Shown here in pieces: positions 27,067 to 34,537 of a stretch of 64,000 nucleotides of DNA. Within the stretch, counting starts at the first letter, position 1; the number at the start of each line of letters is the position of its first letter. The position numbers and the translations under genes are program-made. This DNA is from Crossiella sp. S99.2 (GTDB taxonomy: Bacteria > Actinomycetota > Actinomycetes > Mycobacteriales > Pseudonocardiaceae): positions 571,541-635,540 of the forward strand of contig NZ_JALMDK010000002.1 in assembly GCF_023094165.1 (NCBI RefSeq), given 5' to 3'. Below the pieces are notes generated by a model that was not told where the DNA came from, did no database searches, and was given only the letters and a program-made list of their open reading frames with translations.

Positions 27067-27096
27067 GCTGTATCGATTGGCGTGCTCCGCACGCTG

Positions 27097-27189
27097 GATT
27101 TTTCGCTCTAAGTCGCCTCGTCGTGTACCCGCCGCACGCGAAGCAAGCTTCGGATGCGTCGGGCACACGACAAGGCAACGCGAAAAATC
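27097..27189. repeat. Long imperfect palindromic intergenic element
   Basis: A 93-bp inverted repeat. The outer arms GATTTTTCGC/GCGAAAAATC are perfect 10-mers, the inner arms (about 17 bp, GCCTCGTCGTGTACCCG type) are imperfect, and a small central CGAAGC-AA-GCTTCG hairpin caps it. It lies 30 bp after the phosphatase. It resembles a REP/MITE-like structural repeat more than a simple terminator. Confidence 0.6.
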
Positions 27190-27273
27190 GGTACCCCGCC
27201 GCTGGTGAAAGGCCCGCCGTGTCGCTGCGCGCCACGCCTGTTTCGCAACAAGTGGGCGGTGTGAACTCACAAA

Positions 27274-27306
27274 CGTGGGCGCCACCCTGACCCGGTGGCG
27301 CCCACG
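27274..27306. terminator. Bidirectional terminator between phosphatase and LacI genes
   Basis: Perfect 13-bp arms (CGTGGGCGCCACC and GGTGGCGCCCACG) with a 7-base loop, placed between convergent genes. Confidence 0.75.
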
Positions 27307-27331
27307 AATGTTCGCGCTTGCTTGGTCCTGC

Positions 27332-28438
27332 TTACGCCGACGGCGCCGGTGCGGTGGAAGCCCGCACCACCAGCTCCGGCGGCGTGGGGAGCACCAGCTT
27401 GCTGGGCCGGTTCCCCTGGAGCACCTGCAACAACATGTGTGCCGAGGCACGGCCCAGCTCCCGTTGCGGCGTCTTCACCGCGGTCAGGGGAGGGTCGGTG
27501 TGCGCCGCGACGATGTGCTCGTCGATGGCGATCACGCTCAGATCGTGCGGCACGGACAGGCCCAGCTCACGGGCTGCGCTGAGAGTGCCGAGGGCACTCA
27601 GCAGGTTGGCCACCACCAGGGCGGTCGGCCGTTGGGCGGCCGGCGCGTCCAGGATGTGCAGGGCTGCCTGGTGGCCGCCCCGCCAGTGGAAGTTGCCGTC
27701 GCAGATCCATTCCGGGCGCACGGTGAGCCCGTGCGACCGCATGGCCGCGGCGAAACCTTGGCGTCGCCGCAGGCCGGTGTCGGTGCGCAGTGGGCCGCTG
27801 ACATGACCGATTCGCCGGTGCCCCAGTTCCACCAGGTGATCGACCATGATCGAGACGTTGCGCACCTCGTCCATCACCACCGCGGCCGGGTAGCCGGGGG
27901 TGCCGCGCTGCACGAGCACCATGGGCAGGTGCTCGCGGGAGGCCCACTCCTGGATGTTCGGGTCGTCGACGCTGGCGAAGGCCACCAGCACGCCGTCCAC
28001 CTTGCCTTCGAGCCCGAGCTTGTCGTAAGCGTTGCCCGCGCCTTCGCCGCTGCCCGCCTCGACCACCATCAGCGTGTAGTCCTGCTCGGTCGCCACTTCC
28101 TGGACGCCCCGCATTATCTGCGTGAAGCCGAAATTGTCCAGGTCGGGCACGAGCAAACCAATGGCCTGCTGTCGTTGCAAACGCAGCGCGCGTGCCTGTG
28201 CGTTCGGGCGATACCCGAGCGCTTCGGCCGCGTCGAGCACCCGCTGCCGTGTCTCCGCCCGATAGGCGGTGTCCTGTCCCCGCAACAGCCGCGAGGCTGT
28301 CGACACATCCACCCCGGCCGCCGCCGCCACCTCGCGCAAGGTCGGACGATCACGCCGCCGACTTCGAGTGAGGGACAAGGACGCGCCGGGCGAAACTGCC
28401 ACTGGCCGCCAGCCAGCGGCCTCTGGCCGAGTTACCAC
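27332..28438 (-). CDS. LacI-family transcriptional regulator
   Basis: 368 aa from GTG 28438. The N-terminal LacI helix-turn-helix is at about residues 33-58 (TLREVAAAAGVDVSTASRLL) with the hinge helix region NAQARALRLQR. The periplasmic-binding-protein-like sensor domain follows (AIGLLVPDLDNFGFTQIMRG, LGHRRIGHVSG, VIAIDEH). It carries about 25 extra residues before the DNA-binding domain. It probably represses sugar-utilisation genes; the nearby GH97 gene is one candidate target, but no operator was identified. Confidence 0.92.
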   Translation of the reverse strand: MVTRPEAAGWRPVAVSPGASLSLTRSRRRDRPTLREVAAAAGVDVSTASRLLRGQDTAYRAETRQRVLDAAEALGYRPNAQARALRLQRQQAIGLLVPDLDNFGFTQIMRGVQEVATEQDYTLMVVEAGSGEGAGNAYDKLGLEGKVDGVLVAFASVDDPNIQEWASREHLPMVLVQRGTPGYPAAVVMDEVRNVSIMVDHLVELGHRRIGHVSGPLRTDTGLRRRQGFAAAMRSHGLTVRPEWICDGNFHWRGGHQAALHILDAPAAQRPTALVVANLLSALGTLSAARELGLSVPHDLSVIAIDEHIVAAHTDPPLTAVKTPQRELGRASAHMLLQVLQGNRPSKLVLPTPPELVVRASTAPAPSA

Positions 28439-28757
28439 TCCAACCCCCTTGAACCCCCTCCGGTACAGCCGTCACTCTAGGGGGTTTGACGGCTGCTGAG
28501 TGTGGGCTGTCCAGGTGTCTCGGTGATCCCCACCCGAACGGCCGCAGTCAACTGGTGCAAGCTCGATAAAAGTGGAACTCCTGGACGCCGGACGCTACTC
28601 CGAACAGGCTCCCCGCACGACATTCGGCAACACTGATGGTTTAGGGAAGCTGTTGTAGGCAATCGGTTTCTGTCCCGGAACGCGACAACGGGGGTGCCGC
28701 ACCCTCGCCTGGTTGGCAAGAATGCGACACCCCCGCCGGGTGTGTCGAGTTAGGACA
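28439..28757. other. Intergenic region upstream of the LacI gene
   Basis: 319 bp. The LacI promoter must lie here. At its right end is the LVIVD-gene terminator (28725-28747). I see no small gene or RNA. Confidence 0.4.
28725..28747 (-). terminator. Terminator hairpin of the LVIVD gene
   Basis: CGACACCC paired with GGGTGTGTCG (two-base bulge) around a short C/G loop, 10 bp beyond the LVIVD-gene stop. Confidence 0.55.
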
Positions 28758-30206
28758 TCAGCCGAAGTAACGACCCTGGGTCTGCACGTTCAGCTCGTCG
28801 AAGTGCTGGAACTTCGCCAAGTCGGTGCGCCAGTCGTCGAGCCGGAGGACGTCGAAGCCCTTCTGGATGTCCGAGGAGTAGATGTAACCGTTGTACCAGT
28901 AGGCCGACCAGGAGCCGCCGGTCTTGAGCTGGGTGTCCGAGAGCGGACCGCGCTCCCAGAACCCGATCTCCTTGGGCTTGCTGGAGTCGGTGAAGTCCCA
29001 CACCGACACGCCGCCCTGGTACCAGGCCTGGACCATGATGTCCTTGCCGGGAACCGGGATCAGCGAGCCGTTGTGCGCCACGCAGTTCTCGGTGTCCTTC
29101 TGCGGCCGCGGGATCTTGTAGTAGCTGCGGAAGACCAGCTTGCGCTTGTCGCCCTTGCCCACGATGTCGTAGACGCCGTTCGCGCCGCGCTTGTCGCCGG
29201 TGGCCGCGTTGCAGGTGGCACCGCCGCCGCCGCCCAGCTCGTCGGTGAAGACGACCTTGTCGCCGCGGTTGTTGAAGGTCGCGGAGTGCCAGAACGCGAA
29301 GTTCACGTCATCGCGCACCCGCTCGATCACCCTCGGCTTCTCCCGGTTGGAGATGTCGAAGAGGATGCCATCGCCCATGCACGCGCCCGCCGCCAGGTCC
29401 AGCTTGGGGTAGACGGTGATGTCGTGGCAGCCCGAGGTCGCGGACAGGTTCGGGTTGGTGCCGGGGCTACCACCGGGGTTGCCACCGTCCGGGAACAGCA
29501 CCGGCGCGGAGATCACCGAGGCGGCCGCCGGGTTGCGCACCGGCACCTTCACGATGGAGATCTTGTCGTGCGGCGGCTTGCAGTCCGGGAAGCTCGCCGA
29601 CGGACCGTAGGAGGAGCTGTACAGGTACACGTTCTTGTTGCCCTTCTCGGGCACCAAGGTGTGCGTGTGCGACCCGCAGTCGTTCTCCACCGAGGCGACG
29701 TACTTCGGGTTGCGGACATCGCTGATGTCGAAGATCTTCACGCCCTCCCAGGACTCCTTGACCGTGGCCGGCTGGCTCACGTTCTCGCAGGAGTCGTTGC
29801 TGCGGGAGGAGTCGGTGGACAGGAACAGCAGGTTCCCGTGCACCGAGACGTCGTTCTGCCCACCCGGGCAGAGCACCTGGGCGACGCGCTTCGGCTTCGC
29901 CGGACGGCGGATGTCGAAGATGTCGAATCCGTTGTAGTTGCCCACGAAGGCGTAGTCGCCCTGGAAGGCCAGGTCGGTGCCGAGCGCGTTCTCCGGTGCG
30001 AACGGCCCTTCCTTCGGCAGGTTCGCGACCTGCTTCATGTTCCTGCTGCTGACGATCTGGTCAACGCCGGGGATGCCGTCGGTCGGCTCGGCTGCCACAG
30101 CGGGCGAGCCGGCGAGCGTGGAGGCGGCGACGAGCGCCGCTCCGGACAGCACCATCAGTAAACGGCGCGTAGTGCGTTGGGTAGACGCCACCCTCAAAGC
30201 TCCCAT
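28758..30206 (-). CDS. Secreted LVIVD-repeat (beta-propeller) protein
   Basis: 482 aa. Signal peptide about 1-39 with twin arginine-like start (TTRRLLMVLSGAALVAAS, cleavage after AVAA). The rest is LVIVD-type beta-propeller blades: YAFVGNYNGFDIFDIRRPAK, VKIFDISDVRNPKYVAS, GILFDISNREKPRVIE, VSVWDFTDSSKPKEIG. Six or so cysteines suggest extracellular disulfides. Function unknown; LVIVD proteins are thought to bind at the cell surface. It is divergent from a DUF305 lipoprotein 125 bp away, a pairing I recall from other actinobacteria. Confidence 0.88.
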   Translation of the reverse strand: MGALRVASTQRTTRRLLMVLSGAALVAASTLAGSPAVAAEPTDGIPGVDQIVSSRNMKQVANLPKEGPFAPENALGTDLAFQGDYAFVGNYNGFDIFDIRRPAKPKRVAQVLCPGGQNDVSVHGNLLFLSTDSSRSNDSCENVSQPATVKESWEGVKIFDISDVRNPKYVASVENDCGSHTHTLVPEKGNKNVYLYSSSYGPSASFPDCKPPHDKISIVKVPVRNPAAASVISAPVLFPDGGNPGGSPGTNPNLSATSGCHDITVYPKLDLAAGACMGDGILFDISNREKPRVIERVRDDVNFAFWHSATFNNRGDKVVFTDELGGGGGATCNAATGDKRGANGVYDIVGKGDKRKLVFRSYYKIPRPQKDTENCVAHNGSLIPVPGKDIMVQAWYQGGVSVWDFTDSSKPKEIGFWERGPLSDTQLKTGGSWSAYWYNGYIYSSDIQKGFDVLRLDDWRTDLAKFQHFDELNVQTQGRYFG

Positions 30207-30331
30207 CGCGTGACGGCTGGATCTGTGCAGTATCTACGTGTGCTTTCGGTTAGGAAACAGCCTTTTGCCCCCCGCTGCACACAGTTTTTCCAGGTTCCCA
30301 GCAGGCGGACGCCCAGGTAGCGTCGCTGGTC

Positions 30332-30973
30332 GTGAGCCGTCTGCCCTGGAAAACCGGTGTCCTCGCGGCGTTTGCCGCCTTGTCGCTCACTGCCTGTACC
30401 GGCAACGGCACGGAGGGTGCGCCGCCGGAGGCCACCGGGCAGGTGCCGGTGATCGCGCCGGGCAGGCCGGGGGAGCCGGCGAAAACCTTGTCGAGCATGC
30501 CGCCGCTGGCCGAACGGCCGCCCGGTGATGCCGATTTCCGCTATGTCTCGATGATGATTCCGCATCACCGGCAGGCGCTGGAGATGACCGCGCTGGTCCC
30601 GGAACGCGCCCAGCACCAGGACGTGCGCGGGCTGGCCGCGCGGATCGACAGTGCGCAGGCCCCGGAGATCCAGGCCATGTCGGCCTATCTGCAGCGGAAC
30701 AAGAAACCGGTGCCGGAAGCGCATGGCGGACACGGTGACGCGGCCATGCCGGGGATGGCCTCCTTCGCGGACATGGTCCGGCTCAAGAACAGCAGGGGCG
30801 CGGACTTCGACAAGCTGTTCGTGCGCTTGATGATCGCCCACCACGAGGGCGCGGTGAAGATGGCCAACGACGTGCTCGCCACCGGGCACGACATCTTCGT
30901 GGAGGAGATGGCCCAGGACGTCATCGCCACCCAGACCGCGGAGATCAAGCGGATGCGGGAAATGCGGTTCTGA
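30332..30973 (+). CDS. DUF305-domain lipoprotein
   Basis: 213 aa. A lipobox SLTAC (Cys at about residue 22) follows a short signal peptide. The four-helix DUF305 domain carries the paired histidine motifs MMIPHHRQALEM and LMIAHHEGAVKMA and a Met/His-rich loop between them (AHGGHGDAAMPGMASF), typical of proteins tied to copper or other metals. Membrane anchored, extracytoplasmic. Divergent from the LVIVD gene. Confidence 0.92.
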   Translation: MSRLPWKTGVLAAFAALSLTACTGNGTEGAPPEATGQVPVIAPGRPGEPAKTLSSMPPLAERPPGDADFRYVSMMIPHHRQALEMTALVPERAQHQDVRGLAARIDSAQAPEIQAMSAYLQRNKKPVPEAHGGHGDAAMPGMASFADMVRLKNSRGADFDKLFVRLMIAHHEGAVKMANDVLATGHDIFVEEMAQDVIATQTAEIKRMREMRF

Positions 30974-31023
30974 ACCGTTTCCGGCGGAAGCCTTGACGCA
31001 CAACCGTTATGTGGGACGGCTAA

Positions 31024-31037
31024 CGTCCATAATGGAC
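31024..31037. promoter_or_regulatory. Palindromic element upstream of the first S8 peptidase
   Basis: CGTCCATAATGGAC; GTCCAT-A-ATGGAC is a perfect odd palindrome, about 95 bp before the peptidase start. A near copy (CGTCCATTGTGGA) lies 49 bp before the second peptidase gene. The CATAAT inside could also serve as a -10 box. Confidence 0.4.
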
Positions 31038-31132
31038 TGTATTGAACAGTATTGAGTGGTCCGTTTGCGCCATTGAACTTCCTGGGACGGCGGGTTCTGC
31101 TCTTGGGCATCGTTCCCAAGAAGGGATCAGCC

Positions 31133-34100
31133 GTGACCAACCCCTCCACCCGCCGCTGGCGTGCGCCTGCCGCGGCCGTGCTGGCCGCAGCGCTGGGCAC
31201 CGCCGCGTTCGGCTTGGCCGCGCCCGCTTCGGCGGCACCGCAACAGAACCCGCCTCAGGCGGACAAACAGCTCGACAAGCGTGACCGGGAACTCCTGGCC
31301 GAGGCCGCCCGCGAGGGCAAGCAGAACGTGACCCTGCTGGTGGCCGCGGCCAAGGGCCACACCGACAAGGCCGTCGCGGACCTGCGCTCGCTTGGCGGCG
31401 TCGTGGAGTCCACCGAGAAGAGCGTGGACTACGTCAAGGTCTCCGTGCCGCGGGAGAAGGCCGAACAGGTCGCGAAGCTGAAGTCGGTGGACGCCATCGA
31501 CGTCGACGCGGTCATCCCGGTCGACGACCCGCGTCCGCAGCCCAACGGCGCGGTGCAGCCGCTGCCGCAGAAGGCGCCAGACGCCAAGACCCCTCGGGTC
31601 AACCCGTACATGCCCACCGGCGACATCGGCGCCGCGCAGTTCGGGCAGACGCTGCCGTTCTGGGACGGCCGCGGCACCACCATCGCGGTCCTGGACTCCG
31701 GTGTTGATCTGGACCACCCGGCGCTGGCCACCACCAGCACCGGTGAGCGCAAGATCGTGGACTGGTACACCGCGAACTCGCCGACTTCCGGCGACGGCAC
31801 CTGGGTCGCGATGACCAAGACCGGCCGCACCGGCAAGTTCACCGAGGCCGGCCGCGAGTGGACCGCGCCCAGCGCGGGTGGCCCGTACTCCTTCGGCCTG
31901 TTCAAGGAGACCGCGCAGGACCTGGGCGCGGCGGGCAGCGAGATCGGCGGCGACGTCAACCGGGACGGCGACCGCGCCGACTCCTGGGGCGTGCTGCAGG
32001 ACATCGTCACCAAGGAGGTCCGGGTCGACCTCAACGGCGACGGCGACTTCACCAACGACAAGGTGATGATCGACTACAAGGTCAAGCAGGACGTGCAGTA
32101 CTTCGGCACGGACAAGGCCGAGACCGCCAACATCGTTGAGCGGATGGCCTTCGTGGTGCAGACCGACCGCTCGATCTACGACATCGGCGGCACCCCGTAC
32201 GTCAGCCTGGGCATCGCCTCCGGTTCGCACGGTTCGCACGTGGCCGGCATCGCGGCCGGGCACAAGCTGCTCGGCGGCAACATCGCCGGCGGCGCGCCGG
32301 GCGCGAAGCTGATCTCGATCAAGGCCTGCCTGTCCAGCCCCGGCTGCACCTCCAGCGGTCTGCTCGACGGCGTGCTGTACGCGGCCAAGAACGGCGCGGA
32401 CGTCATCAACATCTCCATCGGCGGACTGCCCGGTCTCAACGACGGCAACAACGCGCGGGCCGCGCTCTACAACCGCACCATCGCCGAGTACAAGATGCAG
32501 ATCTTCATCTCGGCAGGCAACAGCGGCGCGGGCGCGAACACCGTCGGCGACCCCTCGGTGGCCACCGACGCGGTCAGCGTGGGCTCCTCGATCACCGCGG
32601 CGACCTGGCTGAGCAACTACGGCTCGGAGGCCGCGGCCAAGGAGGGCCTGCACCCGTTCTCCTCGCGCGGACCGGCCGAGGACGGCGGCTTCAAGCCGAA
32701 CATCATCGCGCCCGGCTCGGCGATCTCCACCACGCTGCGCTGGCAGGCTCCCGGCCCGACCGCCGGCACCTTCCAGCTGCCCGCCGGGTACTCGATGTTC
32801 AACGGCACCTCGATGGCCTCCCCGCAGGCCACCGGCGCGGCCGCGCTGCTGCTCAGCGCGTACAAGGCCACCCACGGCGGGCAGCGTCCGACGCCGGCCC
32901 AGCTGCGCAACGCGATCTACTCCAGCGCCAAGTTCCTGCCGAACCTGGGCGCCTACGAGCAGGGCGCGGGCAAGTTCGACGTCTGGGGCGCGTTCTTCGC
33001 GCTGCAGCGCGGATCGGCCACCGACACGGTGCGCACCGAGGTCGAGGTGGACACCTCGCTGGAAGGCCAGCTGGCCAAGCCGGGCTTCGGCGTCGGCATC
33101 CACGACCGCGAGGGCGTGACCGTCGGCAAGGCGTACACCAGGACCTACACCCTGACCCGCACCACTGGCGCGGCCGGCAACCACCGCTACTCGGTGGACT
33201 GGGTCGGCAACGACGGCACCTTCACCTCGGCGCGGTCGGTGCAGCTCCCGCTGAACACCCCGGTCAAGTTCGAGGTCAAGGTCAACCCGAAGTCGGCTGG
33301 CGCGCACTCCGCGCTGCTGCGCCTGGACAACCCGGCCACCCCCGGCATCGACTCCCAGGGCCTGGCCGCGGTCTTCGCCGCCCAGGACTTCACCGCCGCG
33401 GCCGGGTACAAGGTCAGCTCCACCGGTGAGATCGGCCGCAACCAGGCCAAGTCGGTCTTCGTGCGGGTGCCCCAGGGCGCCAGCGCACTCAAGATTGACC
33501 TGGCCGCCGGCGGCGCCGCGGGCAAGGGCCAGGTGCGTTTCCTGCGCTACGACCCGACCGGTGTGCCGAGGGATGTCACCTCGACCACCAACTGCTACAA
33601 CCCGGACGCGGGCGCGGGTTGCTCGGGCGGCACCCCGAACAGCCGCACCATCACCAACCCGCAGCCCGGCGTGTGGGAGATCATCATCGAGGCCCGCCGG
33701 ACCTCGGATGTGAAGGTCGCCCCGTACTCGGTCACCGCCGAGGTCCTGGGCACCAAGATCACCCCGAACCCGGACGTGATCCCCACGGCCGCCATCGGCA
33801 CCCCGCTGGAGCGCCAGTACAGCGTCGCCAACAACCTGGCCGGCTTCACCGGCAAGCTCGTCGGCGGCACCCTGGCCAGCGCGAAGACCGACCGGCCGAG
33901 CATCGCCAACCTGACGTCCCAGCAGTACGACGTCACGGTCCCGGCGGGCGCGACCAGCTTCACCGCCACCATCGGCAACACCGCGGACGCCGCCGCCGAC
34001 CTGGACCTCACCGTCCAGAACTGCACCACCGGCAGCTGCGTGGACGCGGCGGCCAGCGCCGACGGCGACTCGGAGGAGTCGGTCACGATCGCCAGCCCCG

Positions 34101-34384
34101 CCGCGGGCAAGTGGCGTGTGGTGATCGACGGCTACTCGGTGCCCGCGGGCAGCACGGCCTATGACTACCTCGACTCCTTCGTCGCGGCAGCCCTGGGCAA
34201 CATCACGGCGACCGACACGGACGCCGCGCACGCGGCGGGCACCAGCTGGACCGTCCCCGCGAAGATCAACGTCAGCGGCCAGCCCGGTGCGGGCCGGCAC
34301 CTGCGCGGCGACCTGCTGGTGCAGACCGCCGACAAGGTGACCGTCGGCCGCGGCGCCGTGCAGATCCAGGCCGTGACCGGCTGA
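31133..34384 (+). CDS. Secreted subtilisin-like S8 peptidase, paralogue 1
   Basis: 1083 aa from GTG 31133 (AAGGGA upstream). Signal peptide 1-35. An I9-like propeptide at about 40-130 (KQLDKRDRELLAEAAREGKQ to VDAIDVDAVIPVDDPRPQ). The S8 domain has D188 (VLDSGVD), H366 (SHGSHVAG) and S560 (GTSMASPQ). The D-to-H distance, about 178 residues, is far above normal and holds Asp-rich calcium-like loops (DVNRDGDRAD, DLNGDGDF). C-terminal beta domains include a pre-peptidase-C-like one (about 940-1030). Extracellular; 34537 starts a close paralogue. Confidence 0.93.
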   Translation: MTNPSTRRWRAPAAAVLAAALGTAAFGLAAPASAAPQQNPPQADKQLDKRDRELLAEAAREGKQNVTLLVAAAKGHTDKAVADLRSLGGVVESTEKSVDYVKVSVPREKAEQVAKLKSVDAIDVDAVIPVDDPRPQPNGAVQPLPQKAPDAKTPRVNPYMPTGDIGAAQFGQTLPFWDGRGTTIAVLDSGVDLDHPALATTSTGERKIVDWYTANSPTSGDGTWVAMTKTGRTGKFTEAGREWTAPSAGGPYSFGLFKETAQDLGAAGSEIGGDVNRDGDRADSWGVLQDIVTKEVRVDLNGDGDFTNDKVMIDYKVKQDVQYFGTDKAETANIVERMAFVVQTDRSIYDIGGTPYVSLGIASGSHGSHVAGIAAGHKLLGGNIAGGAPGAKLISIKACLSSPGCTSSGLLDGVLYAAKNGADVINISIGGLPGLNDGNNARAALYNRTIAEYKMQIFISAGNSGAGANTVGDPSVATDAVSVGSSITAATWLSNYGSEAAAKEGLHPFSSRGPAEDGGFKPNIIAPGSAISTTLRWQAPGPTAGTFQLPAGYSMFNGTSMASPQATGAAALLLSAYKATHGGQRPTPAQLRNAIYSSAKFLPNLGAYEQGAGKFDVWGAFFALQRGSATDTVRTEVEVDTSLEGQLAKPGFGVGIHDREGVTVGKAYTRTYTLTRTTGAAGNHRYSVDWVGNDGTFTSARSVQLPLNTPVKFEVKVNPKSAGAHSALLRLDNPATPGIDSQGLAAVFAAQDFTAAAGYKVSSTGEIGRNQAKSVFVRVPQGASALKIDLAAGGAAGKGQVRFLRYDPTGVPRDVTSTTNCYNPDAGAGCSGGTPNSRTITNPQPGVWEIIIEARRTSDVKVAPYSVTAEVLGTKITPNPDVIPTAAIGTPLERQYSVANNLAGFTGKLVGGTLASAKTDRPSIANLTSQQYDVTVPAGATSFTATIGNTADAAADLDLTVQNCTTGSCVDAAASADGDSEESVTIASPAAGKWRVVIDGYSVPAGSTAYDYLDSFVAAALGNITATDTDAAHAAGTSWTVPAKINVSGQPGAGRHLRGDLLVQTADKVTVGRGAVQIQAVTG

Positions 34385-34400
34385 CCAACTGAATGAACGA

Positions 34401-34435
34401 AGACCCCGTCCGGGCTGCACTCCCGGACGGGGTCT
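34401..34435. terminator. Terminator of S8 peptidase 1
   Basis: Perfect 14-bp arms (AGACCCCGTCCGGG) with loop CTGCACT, followed by CGTTGTTTT; 17 bp after the stop. A near-classical intrinsic terminator. Confidence 0.85.
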
Positions 34436-34476
34436 CGTTGTTTTCCAGCCCTGCCCCGGTTTCAAAGCGCCGAAAC

Positions 34477-34489
34477 CGTCCATTGTGGA
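34477..34489. promoter_or_regulatory. Second copy of the S8 upstream element
   Basis: CGTCCATTGTGGA, matching the element at 31024 in 11 of 13 positions, here 49 bp before the second S8 gene. This suggests common control of the two paralogues. Confidence 0.35.
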
Positions 34490-34537
34490 TACCGTGCGAC
34501 CGATGCTCCGCTGATCGTCCGCACGAAGGGTGCCGCC

